DNA from: JABFRZ01 sp036376275
GTDB lineage: Bacteria; Planctomycetota; UBA1135; GCA-002686595
DNA length: 33,793 nucleotides
NCBI GenBank assembly: GCA_036376275.1
Contig: DASVAP010000004.1
Span: 1-33,793, forward strand
Direction of reading: 5' to 3'
A program made the translations under genes and the position numbers. Shown here in pieces: positions 32,422 to 33,793 of the stretch (position 1 is its first letter; every line of letters starts with the position of its first letter). The notes under the pieces were generated by a model. That model was not told the origin of the DNA and made no database searches. It saw only the letters and a list, made by a program, of their open reading frames with translations.

Positions 32422-32670
32422 GGGTTCGAGGAGAGGAGCCCGCCGCCCGAGGAAGCGTTGCAGGATAGCCGTGCTGGGCCGGAGCGGACCGCGACCTCCG
32501 TCGGTCACGGAACGGCCGGCCCGCCGTACCCGCGGCTGGCCGGAGCCGCCCGCACAGGGCTCGGGACGCAATGGACCGTCCCGTTCCTCCTCCCTCTCCC
32601 CCTTCGGGCGGCTCCGGTCCTCTGAGCCTGGGCCCGGCTGCTAGGCTCCTGGCTGGCCCCCGTCCCGACC
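32422..32670. promoter_or_regulatory. Divergent intergenic region, sigma fusion / DUF547 gene
   Basis: This 249-bp region holds the promoters of both divergent genes. On the plus strand TAGGCT (32642-32647) is a possible -10, 23 bp before the DUF547 ATG, with no clear -35. The region has no other gene, repeat copy or clear hairpin that I could find. Confidence 0.3.
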
Positions 32671-33480
32671 ATGCCGACGCGCCGCACGCTCCTCGCCGTC
32701 CCGCTGCTCCTCGCCTGCACCTCCGTCCCGGGGGCGAGCCCGCTGCCGCAGGCGGCGCCGGGGCCCTTCGACCACTCCCACGCCGCCTGGACCGAGGTCC
32801 TGAAGACCTGCGTGCGCGACGGGGGCTTCGACTACGCCAAGCTGAAGGCGGACCGCGCGCGCTTCGACGCCTACCTCGCCAGCCTGGCCGCGGTCACGCC
32901 GGCCGAGCTCGGCACCTGGAGCGAGCCGCAGCGCTTCGCCTTCTGGATCAACGTCTACAACGCCTTCTGCGTGCAGCGCGTGGTCGACAGCTATCCGCTC
33001 GAGAGCATCCGCAAGCTCGACGGGGCCTTCGGCATCAGCACGGTCTTCGACAAGGGCTTCATCCCGCTGCGGGCCCACCATCCGGACAAGAAGGACGAGG
33101 ACCTTTCGCTGAACGACGTCGAGCACAAGATCCTGCGCAAGGTCCACAAGGACGCGCGCCTGCACGCGGCGGTCAACTGCGCCTCGGTGAGCTGCCCGCC
33201 CCTGCGCGCCGAGGCCTTCACGGCCGACGAGCTCGACGCCCAGCTCACCGAGCAGATGCGCGCCTTCGTGAACGACCCGACGCGCAACCGCATCGACGCG
33301 GAGAAGAAGGAGCTGGAGGTCTCGGAGATCTTCAAGTGGTTCGCCGAGGACTTCGAGCGCGAGGCGAAGACGGTCCAGGAGTACCTGGCCCGCTACGCCC
33401 CCGGGAAGGCCGAGTTCCTGCGCGGCGCGCGGCTGCGCTACCTGAAGTACGACTGGGGCCTGAACGACGTGCCGCGCTGA
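32671..33480 (+). CDS. DUF547 family lipoprotein
   Basis: A 269-aa protein. The N-terminus (PTRRTLLAVPLLLAC) has two Arg, a hydrophobic core and a lipobox ending LLAC, so it is probably exported and lipid-anchored at Cys16. The body matches DUF547: FDYAKLKADRARFDAYLASLAAV, then RFAFWINVYNAFCVQRVVDSYP, the most conserved stretch, ISTVFDKGF, LSLNDVEHKILRK, HAAVNCASVSCPPLRAEAF, VSEIFKWFAEDFE. Conserved Cys in the NCASVSCPPL segment and the NxYNA motif have led to ideas of a papain-like or transglutaminase-like fold in this family, but function is unproven. The start follows GACC without a Shine-Dalgarno sequence. A Family 1 repeat begins directly after the TGA. Confidence 0.92.
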   Translation: MPTRRTLLAVPLLLACTSVPGASPLPQAAPGPFDHSHAAWTEVLKTCVRDGGFDYAKLKADRARFDAYLASLAAVTPAELGTWSEPQRFAFWINVYNAFCVQRVVDSYPLESIRKLDGAFGISTVFDKGFIPLRAHHPDKKDEDLSLNDVEHKILRKVHKDARLHAAVNCASVSCPPLRAEAFTADELDAQLTEQMRAFVNDPTRNRIDAEKKELEVSEIFKWFAEDFEREAKTVQEYLARYAPGKAEFLRGARLRYLKYDWGLNDVPR

Positions 33481-33568
33481 GCCGCTCGAAGATCGGCTCC
33501 AGATTTCGCCGTCAGCGTGACCGCACCGGTTCTCCGGGCGGGCACCAGCCCGCCCGGTGATCCGGTGC
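33481..33568 (+). repeat. Family 1 palindromic repeat, copy 3 (3' of the DUF547 gene)
   Basis: It begins one base after the TGA. Hairpin 1 is GCCGCTC (33481-33487), loop GAA, GATCGGC (33491-33497), with one mismatch. Hairpin 2 has intact outer arms GCACCGG/CCGGTGC (33523-33529, 33562-33568), an internal loop TTCT/TGAT as in copy 1, and the identical 10-bp inner stem closed by ACCA. The next gene is convergent. Confidence 0.85.
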
Positions 33569-33599
33569 GCATCCCGTGGCCGACCCCGCCGATCCGGCC

Positions 33600-33793
33600 T
33601 CAGAAGATGCGCAGGTACCCCACCAGCCCGAGGTAGTCGTACTCGGCCGAGACCGAGAGGTTCCCGCTCTCGCTCTCCACGCTGGCGTCGATCCGGAAGT
33701 AGTCGAGGCCGACGCCGAAGCCCACGTGGCGGAAGGTGCGGTGCTCGAGCGCGATCCGGGTGTTGTTCAGGAAGCCGTCGTACTCCTCGTACT
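33600..33793 (-). CDS. C-terminus of an outer-membrane beta-barrel-like protein (partial)
   Basis: Only the last 63 codons are present; the gene continues beyond the window. The translation (EEYDGFLNNTRIALEHRTFR, then GFGVGLDYFRIDASVESES, GNLSVSAEYDYLGLVGYLRIF) alternates polar and hydrophobic residues as in beta-barrel strands, and it ends with Phe, as expected for outer membrane proteins recognised by the BAM complex. No family can be named. It is convergent with the DUF547 gene. Confidence 0.55.
   Translation of the reverse strand, partial: YEEYDGFLNNTRIALEHRTFRHVGFGVGLDYFRIDASVESESGNLSVSAEYDYLGLVGYLRIF

Noticed and set aside
1..33793. tRNA, rRNA, riboswitch, prophage or insertion sequence
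   Set aside because: No cloverleaf, conserved rRNA stretch, integrase or transposase was seen, but short structured RNAs could be missed by eye.

Overview
The window is about 34 kb of very GC-rich bacterial DNA (estimated by eye at 70-75% GC). It has densely packed genes, no tRNA or rRNA, no CRISPR array and no recognisable transposase. The gene mix suggests a Planctomycetota-type bacterium: a DUF1501/DUF1800 secreted pair, a formylglycine-type sulfatase, diheme cytochromes with CxxCH motifs, a redoxin/cytochrome/copper-monooxygenase-like fusion, a TopA with many C-terminal repeats, and an ECF sigma factor carrying a very long C-terminal extension. This placement is inference; no 16S or other phylogenetic marker is present.

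Layout. 1-6002: the 3' end of rsgA, a secreted serine hydrolase, a minus-strand group (DUF2752 protein, unknown 171-aa protein, folC), then plus-strand genes for a secreted 652-aa protein that looks like a degenerate DUF885 protein and for a Nudix protein. 6129-10556: a minus-strand beta-helix protein, a 561-aa protein with a GNAT-like region, and a sulfatase whose stop codon overlaps the next start. 10693-13445: a B12-binding radical SAM protein and a small unknown protein. 13449-15260: a redox fusion protein on the minus strand. 15548-18673: topA, with a recent-looking internal duplication. 18719-20350: an NCS2-like permease. 20493-23721: a diheme peroxidase and a cytochrome c lipoprotein with an ethylbenzene-dehydrogenase-type heme domain. 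23823-26656: DUF1800 followed by DUF1501 (minus strand). 26803-29184: a DUF433/DUF5615 toxin-antitoxin-like pair overlapping a UbiD-family decarboxylase gene. 29212-32421: the sigma-factor fusion. 32671-33480: a DUF547 lipoprotein. 33600-end: the C-terminus of an outer-membrane-barrel-like protein.

The most unusual content is non-coding. Two families of palindromic elements of about 80-90 bp each occur three times. Family 1 (6002, 12786, 33481) starts exactly at or one base after the stop codon of a plus-strand gene and folds into a short hairpin plus a two-part hairpin, with conserved arms and variable loops. Family 2 (15305, 18671, 23719) has an outer stem of variable sequence, then GGATCG and a second GC hairpin; in two copies the outer stem uses the TGA stop codon itself. 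The main protein novelty is a membrane-tethered sigma factor with a large predicted extracytoplasmic region. Translation starts show a second trend: 12 of the 19 ATG starts called here are preceded by CC, with little sign of Shine-Dalgarno sequences, and one promoter (26768-26796) would give a leaderless mRNA.
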